A stretch of 64,000 bases of DNA from Sacculina carcini. Taxonomy: Eukaryota; Arthropoda; Thecostraca; Sacculinidae. Where the stretch lies: the NCBI GenBank assembly GCA_916048095.2, contig OU696584.1:317001-381000 (forward strand), written 5' to 3'. The position numbers and the translations under genes were made by a program. Positions 10,570 through 19,734 of this stretch are shown here, piece by piece; the stretch's first letter is position 1; each line of letters starts with the position of its first letter. A model generated the notes under the pieces. That model was not told where the DNA came from. It saw only the letters and a list, made by a program, of their open reading frames with translations, and did not search any database.

Positions 10570-11414
10570 AATACAACAACAACAACAACATGTATTTGAT
10601 ATAGCGCACTTTCGAGGGCAAAAGCGCGACCAGGAGCAGGGTAATAAAGTGTAGACACAGAGAGGTATGGGGACAAAAATAAGGAGCACAAATCGACAGA
10701 AAGTACATGGGTGCTTGCAAAATTGAATACATACATACACACAAATACATGCGCACGAGCACAAACACACGCACATATATACACTTACACATGCATACAT
10801 ACATATATGAATAATGTAATGTAATAGAGAATATAATGGAAAGAGAGAAAATATATAATGGGAATAGAGAAAAGAAAGTAAAGTGAAAATTAAAAAGAGA
10901 ATAAAAAAACATAGGATATAAAAGAATAAAAATAAATGCTAGATGGCCGTTGGCTAGCGAGTAGCTCTTCCGCCCTTGGACAGGTTTTATTTTTAGTCCT
11001 GCTGGGTGTCTAGCCGCCCTCCTCGCTGGTGGGAACCAGTGGGGGAGCCGGTTTAGTCGCCGACCACTCGACTATGAGACTGGTTGTAGTGGGCTGCACA
11101 GTACCAGTAGCAGGAATTCTCCTGACCAGACAATTTACCAGACCGAAGTGAGTCAACCAGCCAAACACAGTAATTCACAATGAGGAAAAAGTTTGAAGAT
11201 AACGGAAACAGATTACAGGGTAGGTTAGATCAAGCAGATTCAGGTAGGTGTTTGTGCAATGCGACAGAGGAAGACTTGATAGACGTTTTTTCAAGGATGT
11301 GTGAGGGAAGCGAGTTATATATAAGAGGAGCATAAAATGTAACAGATTTGGACGGCCAGGGAGATAAATTGATAGCTAGTAATTGATAGGAGATAAATTA
11401 ATAGAGCTCAATGC
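10570..11414 (-). mobile_element. LINE family A 3' fragment inserted in PLE copy 1
   Basis: The 845-bp insert is flanked by TTTTTGT at 10563-10569 and 11415-11421, a 7-bp target-site duplication. Inside on the minus strand are the RT C-terminus with IYNSLPSHILEK and LHKHL (about 11370-11255), the conserved 3' UTR block (11140-10938), and the tail GCGCTATATCAAATACATG plus (TTG)n (about 10611-10574). Removing insert and one repeat joins the flanking PLE codons in frame, which confirms the boundaries. A 5'-truncated retrotransposition event. Confidence 0.9.
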
Positions 11415-11944
11415 TTTTTGTGTCTGGACGATTCGATGTATTTGAAAAATATATTTAGCGTTTCTGCGATGGCGTCTGATATTTCTGTGTTGCAGTAACC
11501 ATTATTTACCAAGACTTGCGTAACTCGCTCCAGTTCACTGTGAGTTGATTGCCACGTTGAACAGTGTGTCAGAGCACGTCGCACGTATGCAGAAATCGTT
11601 GCTCGCCGGTATTTGCTTGGGCATTCGCTTTGACCGCTCATGCACAGGCCTGCGTTGGTTGGCTTGGTGTGGACACTGGTGTCTATTCGCTCACCATTCA
11701 ATTGAACCAGCACATCGAGAAATGGCAAGCGAATATTTTGTGCGTATTCTTTGTTCAGTTTTAGCAACGTTTCTTTTTCAAGTGCTGATTGCAGGTTCTC
11801 TATCCCGTCTGGTGACCGCACTTTGACGAATATATCGTCGACGTAGCGACAATATACCGACGGTTTGCTGTTTTTTAGCACCTCTGCTTCCGCTGCTCCC
11901 AAAAAAATAGGCGAAAAGAACACCCAAGGGGATACCCATCGCAA
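11408..11944 (-). pseudogene. PLE reverse transcriptase, C-terminal part
   Basis: The catalytic box YCRYVDDIFV lies at residues 31-40 (YVDD 34-37), followed by LPFLDVLV and a long helical thumb-like region with CSTWQSTHSELERVTQVL, typical of Penelope-like RTs. Just upstream (to 11997) another frame reads TGQLFQQVDGIAMGIPLG, the motif before the catalytic box; a run of A residues at about 11905 explains the frameshift. The fingers are lost to 5' truncation, and the C-terminal end is cut by the LINE insert. Confidence 0.85.
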
Positions 11945-11995
11945 TTCCGTCTACCTGCTGGAATAGTTGCCCAGTGGGACAGGTGAAGGGAGCTT

Positions 11996-12063
11996 CCTTG
12001 GATATTTATTGGTAATTGATTATTTATTTCCTTGGTTATTCATTGGTAATTGATTATTTATTA
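11996..12063. repeat. 35-bp tandem duplication at the PLE-PLE junction
   Basis: Two units of CCTTGG(a/t)TATT(t/c)ATTGGTAATTGATTATTTATT sit exactly between the head-to-head PLE copies. The ATTGATTATTTATTAC part is PLE sequence (start of KLIIYY), so the junction arose by local duplication of the copy 2 5' end. Confidence 0.75.
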
Positions 12064-12526
12064 CAAAACGCAGAAGACGGCAAACTTGGTTCTCCGCAAC
12101 AAACCAGAATCTGACAAGCCCGCGCAGCTGTGGCAGCATCACGTCGTTTACCAATTCACATGTAATGTTGAGTGGTGTGGACCTCAAAGTTATATTGGTA
12201 TGACGAGGACGACGCTGTCGCGGCGGCTGACTTGCCACCTGAGCTACGGCGCCATCAAAAAACATTCCAACTCGGCTCACCAACAAAAACTGATACGTGA
12301 GTATATTGTTCGCGGTACTGAGGTGTTGGCGTATGAAAACGACGCACGTCGACTGCGCCTGCTTAAAGCAGTACATATCACCCAGCTGAGGCCTTCAATG
12401 AACATTCAACAGGAAGAAAATGGTGTACTTCCAATTGAGCGAGCCCCCCCATCTGAGCGAAACTCGACTCGCCCTTGCGACAGTCAGACGCCCGCACATC
12501 CGCCTGATGATAACACCTTGGGGTGA
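12050..12526 (+). pseudogene. PLE GIY-YIG endonuclease, 5'-truncated
   Basis: A 158-residue open frame with YYKTQKTANLVLRNKPES, then HHVVYQF and SYIGM (YIG at 48-50) and TLSRRL with the conserved Arg, ending ERNSTRPCDSQTPAHPPDDN. Compared with copy 1 the endonuclease is uninterrupted and has the full C-terminus, but everything upstream of the linker (the RT) is absent. It has no proper initiation codon, so it is a truncated relic. Confidence 0.85.
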
Positions 12527-12650
12527 TCCCTGGTCGCTAGCACCTAGGCGCGATTATAGTCATTGGTATTTAAATATTCCCCAACATTTTTGTACAATTG
12601 TTTATATTTGTTGTGTGTATGTACTCGTATGTTTTGTGTATGTATGTATG

Positions 12651-12885
12651 CAGAGCCGTTGTGAGGACTTACGGCCCCCCCGAAGGCAACACTTGCGGCC
12701 CCCATTATAAATAAAGTACCAAATAATGAATTTATTCATTAGACATAATCACAATACAAGCTCAGGTGAAAACATTTGAGCAAAAAGTTAAAGGCTATAC
12801 ACAATAAATATGAAAATTATAATATCAAACGTGAAGCAACGGGGCCCCCGGCCGGGGGGTACGGGGGGCAGTTGCTACGGCTCTG
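12651..12885. mobile_element. hAT-type MITE, copy 1
   Basis: Terminal inverted repeats CAGAGCCGTTG.../...GCTACGGCTCTG are flanked by the 8-bp duplication TATGTATG (12643-12650 and 12886-12893). An 8-bp TSD and a CAGAG-type terminus are hallmarks of the hAT superfamily. Its 235 bp are non-coding, with GC-rich ends and an AT-rich centre. It sits in the PLE copy 2 3' region. Confidence 0.9.
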
Positions 12886-12899
12886 TATGTATGTGTATG

Positions 12900-13708
12900 T
12901 GTAAGAGACAAAACACTAAAATATATTACAGGCAGGCGCGCGTGGGGCCGTGATGCCCACGCGCACCTACAAGAGGTCACAACCTGACCAGACCACGAAC
13001 ACGACTCCCAGCTCACACCGTGACACACGGACACACACACGCGCACAGGCCTCACCCGCCGAAACAACCAATCAGCGGCGAGCCGGTCACTCGCTCGCCG
13101 CCGCGGGGCATGAACAATGCACAGCGTGACACTCATACATACATACAAACAAATACATACACACACAGTCAGAGCCGTTGCGAGGACTTATGAGGCTCCC
13201 CCCAAAGGCAGCACTTGGGACCCCCCGAAGGCAGCACTTGGGACCCCCGTTATGAATAAACCATCAAATAATGAATATATTTATTATACATAATCACATA
13301 ATACAAGCTCAGGTGAAAACATCTGAGCAAAAAGGTAAAGGCTATACATAATATGCTAAAATTGTATGTCATACGTGAAGCAACGGGGTAAATAAAGTAC
13401 CAAATAATGAATTTATTCATTAGACATAATCACAATACAAGCTCAGGTGAAAACATTTGAGCAAAAAGTTAAAGGCTATACACAATAAATATGAAAATTA
13501 TAATATCAAACGTGAAGCAACGGGGCCCCTCAACACTCGGGGCCCCCCCGGCCGGGGGTACGGGGGGCGGTTGCTACGGGTCTGCACACAGTACACAACA
13601 CGAACGCAAACGCCAATCACACACACACACACACACACACACATACTAAACCACACACACTCCAACGCGCTCACACACTCTCTCTATCTCGCTCACAATC
13701 ACACCACA
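12900..13708 (+). mobile_element. Solo-LTR-like element, hosting a MITE
   Basis: It starts TGTAAGAGACAAAAC and ends ACACCACA. It matches the terminal direct repeats at 44578-45024 and 45733-45947, including the hairpin block, GAC/GTC core, CACACCGTG, and CCAATCAGCGGCGAGCCGG. Flanks GTATG (12895-12899) and GCATG (13709-13713) look like a 5-bp target duplication with one change. Its middle is split by a second MITE (13170-13584). Confidence 0.65.
13170..13584. mobile_element. hAT-type MITE, copy 2, internally duplicated
   Basis: It starts CAGAGCCGTTGCGAGGACTT and ends TTGCTACGGGTCTG, with a perfect 8-bp TSD CACACAGT (13162-13169 and 13585-13592). Its 415 bp contain two tandem copies of the central AT-rich segment (roughly 13245-13386 and 13388-13520), so it is longer than copies 1 and 3. 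Confidence 0.9.
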
Positions 13709-13743
13709 GCATGTATGTGTATGTATGTGTATGTTGCTTTCAT

Positions 13744-13787
13744 GAATTGTCTGAAGATGGAGTCAGCAAACCGAAACGTTACAGAAT
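13744..13787 (+). ncRNA. Hammerhead-like motif of PLE copy 2 (stem II damaged)
   Basis: TTGTCTGAAGATGGAGTCAG then CAAACCGAAACGTTACAG. Compared with copy 1 the 3' strand of stem II lost two bases (ACTCC became ACC), so stem II cannot form fully. Stem I (TTGT/ACAG) and the core are unchanged. Probably inactive. Confidence 0.5.
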
Positions 13788-13934
13788 ATAGAGAATATTT
13801 TGAAGTGTTTGAGTCAAAGCGACCAGAAACTGGCAAGAGATTTAGAATCCACCAGGAAAAAGATTGCAAAATGCGAAATTGCAATATAATTTAATCTCGT
13901 TTGTAAGCGCGAAAAGCTACTGCCTGGCTACACT

Positions 13935-13975
13935 AATATCATATATATATTATTATTATTATTAATTACAGGCAA

Positions 13976-14040
<65 letters not shown>
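13935..14040. repeat. (TTA)n and (TA)n/(TG)n microsatellites
   Basis: TTATTATTATTATTA at about 13950-13964, then a TA run at 13979-14027 passing into TG. It lies at the 3' edge of PLE copy 2, mirroring the TA run at the end of copy 1. Confidence 0.85.
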
Positions 14041-14042
<2 letters not shown>

Positions 14043-14052
14043 TATGTTAGTG

Positions 14053-14463
14053 CAGTGGTTCTCTACTAATGCACGATGGCTGTCATCCCCCCGAGCCTCG
14101 ACACAAATCTACGCCCCTGACCCAACACAACACACTTGCGCACCAACATTCATATCCTCTCTATCACAATGGCATTACTACTCGCCTCGGTACACACTAA
14201 AACAGTGTGATTAGTCTCCTGTGAGAATTTCCCACTGGTGGGGAATGGAAGAGTTGTCAAGTGGATAGCTAAAGGTCGGACAGAACAGGACAACTATGTG
14301 TGATTTTATCAATTAAAATTCGTTTATTTTTGTTTCTAATGACGTCTTGACATTTACTTCGATATAATAACTGAATTTAATGAATTTATGAGCGTTGTTG
14401 TGGAAAATGAAGAGATGGCTCAATAAGAGGTGGAGAATCAGCGGGAAAGGTTGAGAACCACTG
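14053..14463. mobile_element. hAT-like element with CAGTGGTTCTC termini
   Basis: The 11-bp inverted termini CAGTGGTTCTC/GAGAACCACTG are flanked by TGTTAGTG (14045-14052) and TTTTAGTG (14464-14471), an 8-bp TSD with one change. No coding capacity. Its left part (14064-14207) is an inverted copy of its right flank; see the inverted repeat entry. Confidence 0.7.
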
Positions 14464-14602
14464 TTTTAGTGTGTACCGAGGCGAGTAGTAATGTCATTGT
14501 GATAGAGAGGATATGAATGTTGGTGCACAAGTGTGTTGTGTTGGATCAGGGGCGTAGATTTGTGTCGAGGCTCGGGGGGATGACAGCCATCATGCATTAG
14601 TA
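14064..14602. repeat. 144-bp inverted repeat, about 250-bp spacer
   Basis: Arms 14064-14207 and 14459-14602 are reverse complements with only a few mismatches. The left arm lies inside the hAT-like element; the right arm starts in its right terminus, crosses the TSD and continues into flanking DNA. Confidence 0.85.
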
Positions 14603-15112
14603 TTCAAAGTTGACTCAGTTGGTCAATTGCATGGACGCTTCAACTTTGTTCGACCTATTCAATTACAACACACATATCTCAATGAAAAGTATATTGCGTA
14701 AAGTAGAATTTTTTGCATAATTACATTTTACGTGTTTTATTATTTTTTCTATAATGATTTTTATGAAGATATAATCAATGAGCTGAACTCAGCAGAATTA
14801 TCGGGAGTATAATTGCATATTCATACCCCAGCCAATTTGTCGGGGGCACATACCCTCATCATATACGCGCATGTATTAGATTATGCCTGTTGTTCGTGTG
14901 TTGTGTTGGATTTCTGGCTGGCGTGAATACTTGGCGAGCTTATCTTTCGTGCTACCGGCTTTTTCATGTCTGCTTTTTTATCGCTTAATACAAGAGGAAA
15001 GTTTAAAGTCCTATTTTTATTCAAACAAATCTGCTGATGGTGATATTTGAAAGCACTCAAATAAAAAATATTGTATGCGTCCCAAAAATAAAAACACTGA
15101 GAATAATGATCA
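14603..15112. other. AT-rich intergenic DNA, no gene seen
   Basis: No coding signature, tandem repeat or transposon terminus was recognised. Confidence 0.4.
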
Positions 15113-15262
15113 GTGTTTGTGGGGTTTGAGATGGCAGTTTTGTATTGACGTTTTGTTTTGCGATTGTCAACTGTAATCGATATCATATGATGAGCGATAT
15201 CATCCAGTTTGTGTGGGACTGTATCCTTGATATTGCGAATGAATGATTCGGCAAGCTTGTCA
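15113..15262 (-). repeat. Dispersed repeat copy 2, coding-like on minus strand
   Basis: Matches 6785-6925. On the minus strand this copy stays open through KLAESFIRNIKDTVPHKLDD, then IAHHM and SITVDNRKTKRQYKTAISNP. With one frameshift it extends upstream (to about 15355) into SPLLTIVREERDVEEIREAA. The family is not recognised. Most differences between copies in the KTKRQYKT core are silent or conservative, which hints at former coding function. Confidence 0.5.
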
Positions 15263-15398
15263 GTATGATCTTTGTGACTTGTGATCTATTGCCGCCTCCC
15301 GTATTTCTTCCACATCGCGTTCTTCCCGCACAATAGTGAGTAGGGGTGATTTTGCATCACCTGATTTTAATCGGCATCTTCTTCGACTTATTTCCCAC

Positions 15399-15529
15399 CT
15401 TGCTGGCGACCCCCAGCGTCGCACTGCACGCAGCCAGCAGTCGGGACAGAGTCAGGTCGTTGATTGGCAGTTCAAACAACATGAAAGGTCGTGACGTCAT
15501 TGTCGACACTCTGCCTTTCAGCACCAGCT
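15399..15529 (-). CDS. Candidate internal exon, unknown protein
   Basis: A 131-nt minus-strand segment lies between a good acceptor (TATGTTGCAG|AG) and a good donor (AGCAAG|GTGGGA). It reads LVLKGRVSTMTSRPFMLFEL and PINDLTLSRLLAACSATLG. Composition is GC-rich like the recognised host exons. The product is not recognised. The coding-like repeat at 15113-15355 lies just downstream on the same strand, and the candidate exon at 16187-16498 lies upstream, separated by a hAT element. All three may belong to one gene or decayed gene. Confidence 0.3.
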
Positions 15530-15604
15530 CTGCAACATAGCACACTCATTGCACTCATTGCAAGTGCACTGCATCAGGATGAGTCAACATCAATCAATCC
15601 ACAG

Positions 15605-16109
15605 CAGTGGTTCCCAACCCTCGTGTACTACTGGTGGTACGCGAGGGACTTCTAGGCGGTACGTGAACAATCTCGTTGTCATGAATAATTGTATTTATTA
15701 CTTCACAAAATCTTTAGTGTCTAACACAAGACATTCAATCAAAGATTTTCACCTGTTACCAGGCTCCACCCAGCTGGCGCCAGCGGCTCATCGTTCAATT
15801 CAAACAGTAGACTAATTTTTATGACTAAATATTCATACAGTACACTTATTTAATGCGCTAATTACTGGGATGTAGTATTACTTGCAATTTATCAACAAGA
15901 AAAAACCAATTTGAGGCGGATGGCGAAAATGGCAAGAATTCAGTTGCTGAATAAGCGAGAGCAATACTAAATTGATTTGAGTGGAGTAATTGTATAAATA
16001 TGTAAATAAAGTGATATATTATCGTGCCATTTTCTCTGGAACCAGGTGCTACGCGGCGACTGTACGGAACCTCCCAGTGGTACTCCATCACAAAGGTTGG
16101 AAGCCACTG
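15605..16109. mobile_element. Non-autonomous hAT element
   Basis: The termini CAGTGGTTCCCAACC and GGTTGGAAGCCACTG are imperfect inverted repeats flanked by ATCCACAG (15597-15604) and ATCCACAA (16110-16117), an 8-bp TSD with one change. The 505 bp have no transposase frame. The CAGTGGTTCCCAACC end is typical of hAT/Charlie-type MITEs. Confidence 0.85.
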
Positions 16110-16186
16110 ATCCACAATGTGAAAATGCTAGCTTTGAATTCCCACAGGCTTAAAGTACTTGCGAACACCATTATATAGACCGCCCG

Positions 16187-16498
16187 TCACTGACCATTCG
16201 GGAAAGTCTTTCCCTCACGAGCGTGGTGGTGCGAGACGTCGTGTCTCGTGCGACAGCAGCAGCAGCATACACATGAGACTCGCTCCTCGGGCTCCTCGCC
16301 TACTGAACTCGCGTTTTCTGACGGTTCATCGCTGTGCGAGGCCAACTGAGCCTCGCAAAGAGAAGATATCGTGCCGTCGCGCATGATCTGAGACGAGCTC
16401 GGAGTCTGCACGACGTCCGAGGTGTACACCACGGGCCAATCAGGCAGGTGCACTGGCGGCGAGCAACTGTCTCGAGCAACTGGCTCGAGCTTCACCAC
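16187..16498 (-). CDS. Candidate coding exon, unknown protein
   Basis: A GC-rich minus-strand frame reads VKLEPVARDSCSPPVHLPDW, then SDVVQTPSSSQIMRDG, and an acidic Ser/Glu-rich tract before a (TGC)n Cys run. Upstream GATCAG|TGG could be a splice acceptor. The Cys run and His-rich end may be beyond the true exon end (possible donor near 16263). Ser/Pro/acidic composition suggests a disordered regulatory protein; no domain is recognised. Confidence 0.3.
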   Translation of the reverse strand: MVKLEPVARDSCSPPVHLPDWPVVYTSDVVQTPSSSQIMRDGTISSLCEAQLASHSDEPSENASSVGEEPEERVSCVCCCCCRTRHDVSHHHAREGKTFPNGQ

Positions 16499-16499
16499 T

Positions 16500-17159
16500 G
16501 ATCACACCGTCCACACCAACATTCACATCAACAACACTCATCAACTTCAATACTAATTCGAGCAGGCATTCCATATTAGGATTTTATTAAAATAAAAGCA
16601 ATCAAATTAACAAAATTAATAACGCGATATGATAGACATGCAAATTTCTCAACATGTATACTTTGAAATTACGATATTTTATGGCACTTATTTGTGCTAA
16701 TTAATTTTTGCTCCAAGATATGCGATTTAATGAATATCAGATGCAAGATTGTTGTTCTACCAACAGCTTATTCAATAGAAATTGATGCAAGCTTGTTAGC
16801 CTGATTATCAACCCATTAACGCCGAGTGGCAACAAATGTTGCCAGCGACATGATGCGTCCTGGGTGGCGTATGTTATTTGCGAAAGCTACAAATAGGCGC
16901 TTGTTTACTTAAGAGGAATATTGGGAACACAGCAAGGTAGAAAAGTCACTTTCCGAACTGTACAAATCAGTCGCCGTCAGAAGTGGCTGAAAATAGAGTT
17001 AAAAATGCACGCAATTAAAATTTAATTACCATTTTGCTGATAGTTTTTGTATGATATTGTAGAAGAAATAAAACCACTCTAAGAATATAACTATTTGAAT
17101 TGTATCGCACTTCTGTTAAAAATTATTCAAGTGGAAATTTGAGTGGCAATAAATGTTGC
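16500..17159. other. AT-rich DNA with TGGCAACAAATGTTGCCA-type palindromes
   Basis: No gene. CATTAACGCCGAGTGGCAAC at about 16814 begins at a TTAA and contains the palindrome TGGCAACAAATGTTGCCA. Similar words lie at 17143-17162 and 18068-18090, and a divergent one at about 34765. Confidence 0.4.
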
Positions 17160-17855
17160 CATTCCTCTACTTCCTGGTGTGTCACAATGCTTTATTCCAG
17201 CCCCGCTTCTGTTCAATCTGTACATGTCTTTTCTATGTCCTATTCTCCGTCGCCATTCTCTCTAGTTCCACGCCTACGCAGACGATATACAAATAATTAT
17301 TTGTAATTATAATTAGTCCGCTTCCCTTCCTCCATGCTTCGTTCTTATCAGACAATAGATTTGATAATTCTTCCTGGTGTGCTTCTCGCAGTCTCCTTCT
17401 TAACACTACCAAATCAGAATTCTTCATTACCCATCCTCCTCGCTTAACACCTCCGCTGCTGCCTCTACATCTATCTAAAAGTGTTCGTGATCTCGGAGTC
17501 ATTCTGGATTCGTCATATTCTATCACTGCAAATATTTCTACTGTTGATCGCACGTTTGTACAACTGTATTCCCTCCCATGTTATCTCCTCCACATCCTTC
17601 TCTTCGTTCTTCTCTTCTCTGCGCAATCATCTCTTTGATAAATCTATTGATCATGACTCTCACTACACCGTACGCTTCGCTCTGAGCCATCATACCGTAC
17701 CCTTCTTGCTTGATATATTTACTAGAAGTTTTTTTTGTGTGCTTCTTCTGTTTCATTTTACTGTCATGTTTCAATATTTCATGTTTCAATTTTTGCGTTA
17801 TATCCGTATGTGGCGCTATAGCAAATACACGTTGTCGTTGTCGTTTCTTGCTTTG
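17160..17855 (+). mobile_element. LINE family A fragment, internally deleted
   Basis: Degenerate RT: PLLFNLYMSFLCPILRRHSL (one stop), FHAYADDIQI, then PPRLTPPLLPLHLSKSVRDL and LGVILDSS. The sequence then jumps to the C-terminal region. It ends with GCGCTATAGCAAATACACG plus (TTG/TCG)n at about 17813-17850, the family tail. Confidence 0.75.
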
Positions 17856-18560
17856 TGTACATGCATTGGCTGAATGAACTGGTTGAATCTATCATATTTG
17901 TCATTTTTCAATATTGATTGTTCACTAAATAATTTAATTTTATGTTAAGAGGATCACAAAAGTATAACATTGCAAATATTTATGCTCAAAACCTGATTCA
18001 AGATAAAATTATTAGCAAACAAACGGAAAGATCAATTATCAGTTGAAATTTTGTACGCGCAAGTGCCGAGTGGCCACAAATGTTGCCATCACTAAATTGC
18101 CTCTAAAAGTTCAAATATTTGTTCAGAACTTATAAAAGTTGTTTACTAGAGTTTCTCAAGCTGAGTTCTATCGGAATATTACACTTATATTACCGTAATA
18201 ATTTTCGGTATTGATGGGTGAATGCAACAATAACGCTCATCGACTTCGACCTTATCGACTTCCTTCACAATATTTGCTAGTAATAATATCAAATAAAAGT
18301 ACACGGATATGGTGATAAACTAGCCAGCACTTGGTCGTGGCTGGATGCAGAGGTAGCATGTGTTTCCACACGTGCGCATAAAAAAGCAAATCCGCTGATA
18401 AGAATAAATTATCACATATTTGCCCAGTGAGGAGGGTTTGTGATTTACATTGCATTACACTTCTAATGAAGTCCTCATACATATTCATCGCAGGAAAGGT
18501 GCATTACTGAGAATTAAAAAAAATAAATCAGATTTTTTTCAGCATGAAATCAGTAATGGT
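17856..18560. other. AT-rich intergenic DNA, no gene seen
   Basis: Only the palindromic GAGTGGCCACAAATGTTGCC word at about 18070 stands out. Confidence 0.4.
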
Positions 18561-18659
18561 GATTTAACCATCACACTGGTCAACTGCTGTCTCAACATGC
18601 ACGCAGACACCGAACACACAAACACACTTGATCACTTGCTGTTTAACGCGCGAGCGTAT

Positions 18660-18875
18660 ACGCACACACATACACATACATTCACATTGACACACACACA
18701 TAAACATAGAAACACATTGACACACACACATACATACACACACACACACACTTATACGCATTCTCACACATACACAGATATATGCGCACATACCCCCACA
18801 TTAAATGTTGTGATCGTGTGTGGTTTACCGTGTGTGTGTGTGTGTGTGGGTGTGTGTGTGTGTGTGTATGCGTGT
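18660..18875. repeat. CA/GT-rich microsatellite tract
   Basis: Interrupted (CA)n with ACACAT and ACATTGAC variants at 18660-18800, then (GT)n at 18829-18875 in the opposite sense. Long His/Thr or Val/Cys open frames here are simple-sequence artefacts. Confidence 0.85.
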
Positions 18876-19042
18876 CATGCTGTTACGTGTTTATGCCCCG
18901 CGGCGGCGAGCACTTGACCAGCTCGCCGCTGATTGGTTGTTAGTTGTGTTGTTCGAGCTGTGTTGTTCGAGGTGCGGTCGTGGTGTGACGTCTTGTAGGC
19001 GCGCGTGGGGTAGTGATGTAGTGATTCCCCGCACGCCTGTAT
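18876..19042 (-). mobile_element. Degenerate copy of the LTR-like repeat
   Basis: In inverse orientation it carries the GGGGCAT/GCCGCCGCGG block, CCAATCAGCGGCGAGCTGGT, TACAAGACGTCAC and the hairpin CCCCACGCGCGCC of the repeats at 12900, 44578 and 45733. The TG...CA ends are not preserved, and it merges with CA/GT repeats on its 3' side. Confidence 0.6.
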
Positions 19043-19734
19043 GTATATATATATATTGTCTTCTACATTATACCTATCTAAAAATATTTTCTTCTCGAAT
19101 TTACAACAATCAGAGTTTTCCTCTTTTCCAATGCCTATACATACTGAATATATAATTAGTATATATTTTAAATAAACGACACTATCCGCCCGAGCCATAA
19201 ACATTACTGCATACGTTTTGATGAAAAATGGCGCCAATAATGCACACTGCATTATTATTTTCATTATACCATAGTTATGATGGGTGATGCAGCGTAATAC
19301 AAATACCAAGTGATGTCTGATAAATTAGATGAACTAAATAAGCTGATAAATAGGATGACATGTTGCAAATGCAACTTTTTCATCGTAGACTCTAGCTATT
19401 CCGATAAGCTCAAAAATTAAACTTGTTTGACCTGAGGCAAGTAGCATAGGACTTATAGATGCAACTTATTGGTTTTAGCGCAACCTTTGCAACTTTTTAA
19501 TTTTTAAGGGCAACAATTTGAGTTCAGAACAAATTTGCACCTTTTAGAATAATTATTGCATACTATCAAGACAAATGTTTAGTTCTAACGTCGCAAAATG
19601 CAGAATATGTCCACGCACTGTAAACAAAAACTCGATAAAAATATATCTAGAAGGCTTGTGCACATCGTGTCCGTGTGTGGTGCTAGACATCCTGCGTATG
19701 TACGCGCCCATAGACCTATATAAGATGATGCTGC

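Larger units (their letters stand above)
9682..11997 (-). mobile_element. Penelope-like element, copy 1 (5'-truncated, interrupted)
   Basis: On the minus strand: RT from just upstream of the GIAMG motif (11997-11408), then after a LINE insertion (10570-11414) the linker and GIY-YIG endonuclease (10562-10100), then a 3' region with a hammerhead-like motif (9807-9852). RT plus GIY-YIG plus hammerhead-like motif is diagnostic of PLEs. It is joined head to head with copy 2, which starts near 12048. Confidence 0.9.
12048..13930 (+). mobile_element. Penelope-like element, copy 2 (plus strand, nested insertions)
   Basis: It begins at the linker (IIYYKTQK), carries the GIY-YIG domain and 3' region to 12650, is split by a hAT MITE (12651-12885) and an LTR-like insert (12900-13708), and resumes with the hammerhead-like region and 3' end (13709-13915). 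TTA/TA repeats follow. It is the inverse counterpart of copy 1. Confidence 0.85.

Noticed and set aside
10142..10654. 170-residue plus-strand frame with a polyglutamine run
   Set aside because: It is the antisense of the PLE endonuclease and of a LINE (TTG)n tail; the Gln run is the tail microsatellite.
12050..12526. A host GIY-YIG nuclease gene
   Set aside because: Preceded by a Penelope-type linker, has a near-identical partner fused to Penelope RT on the opposite strand, and lacks a start codon.
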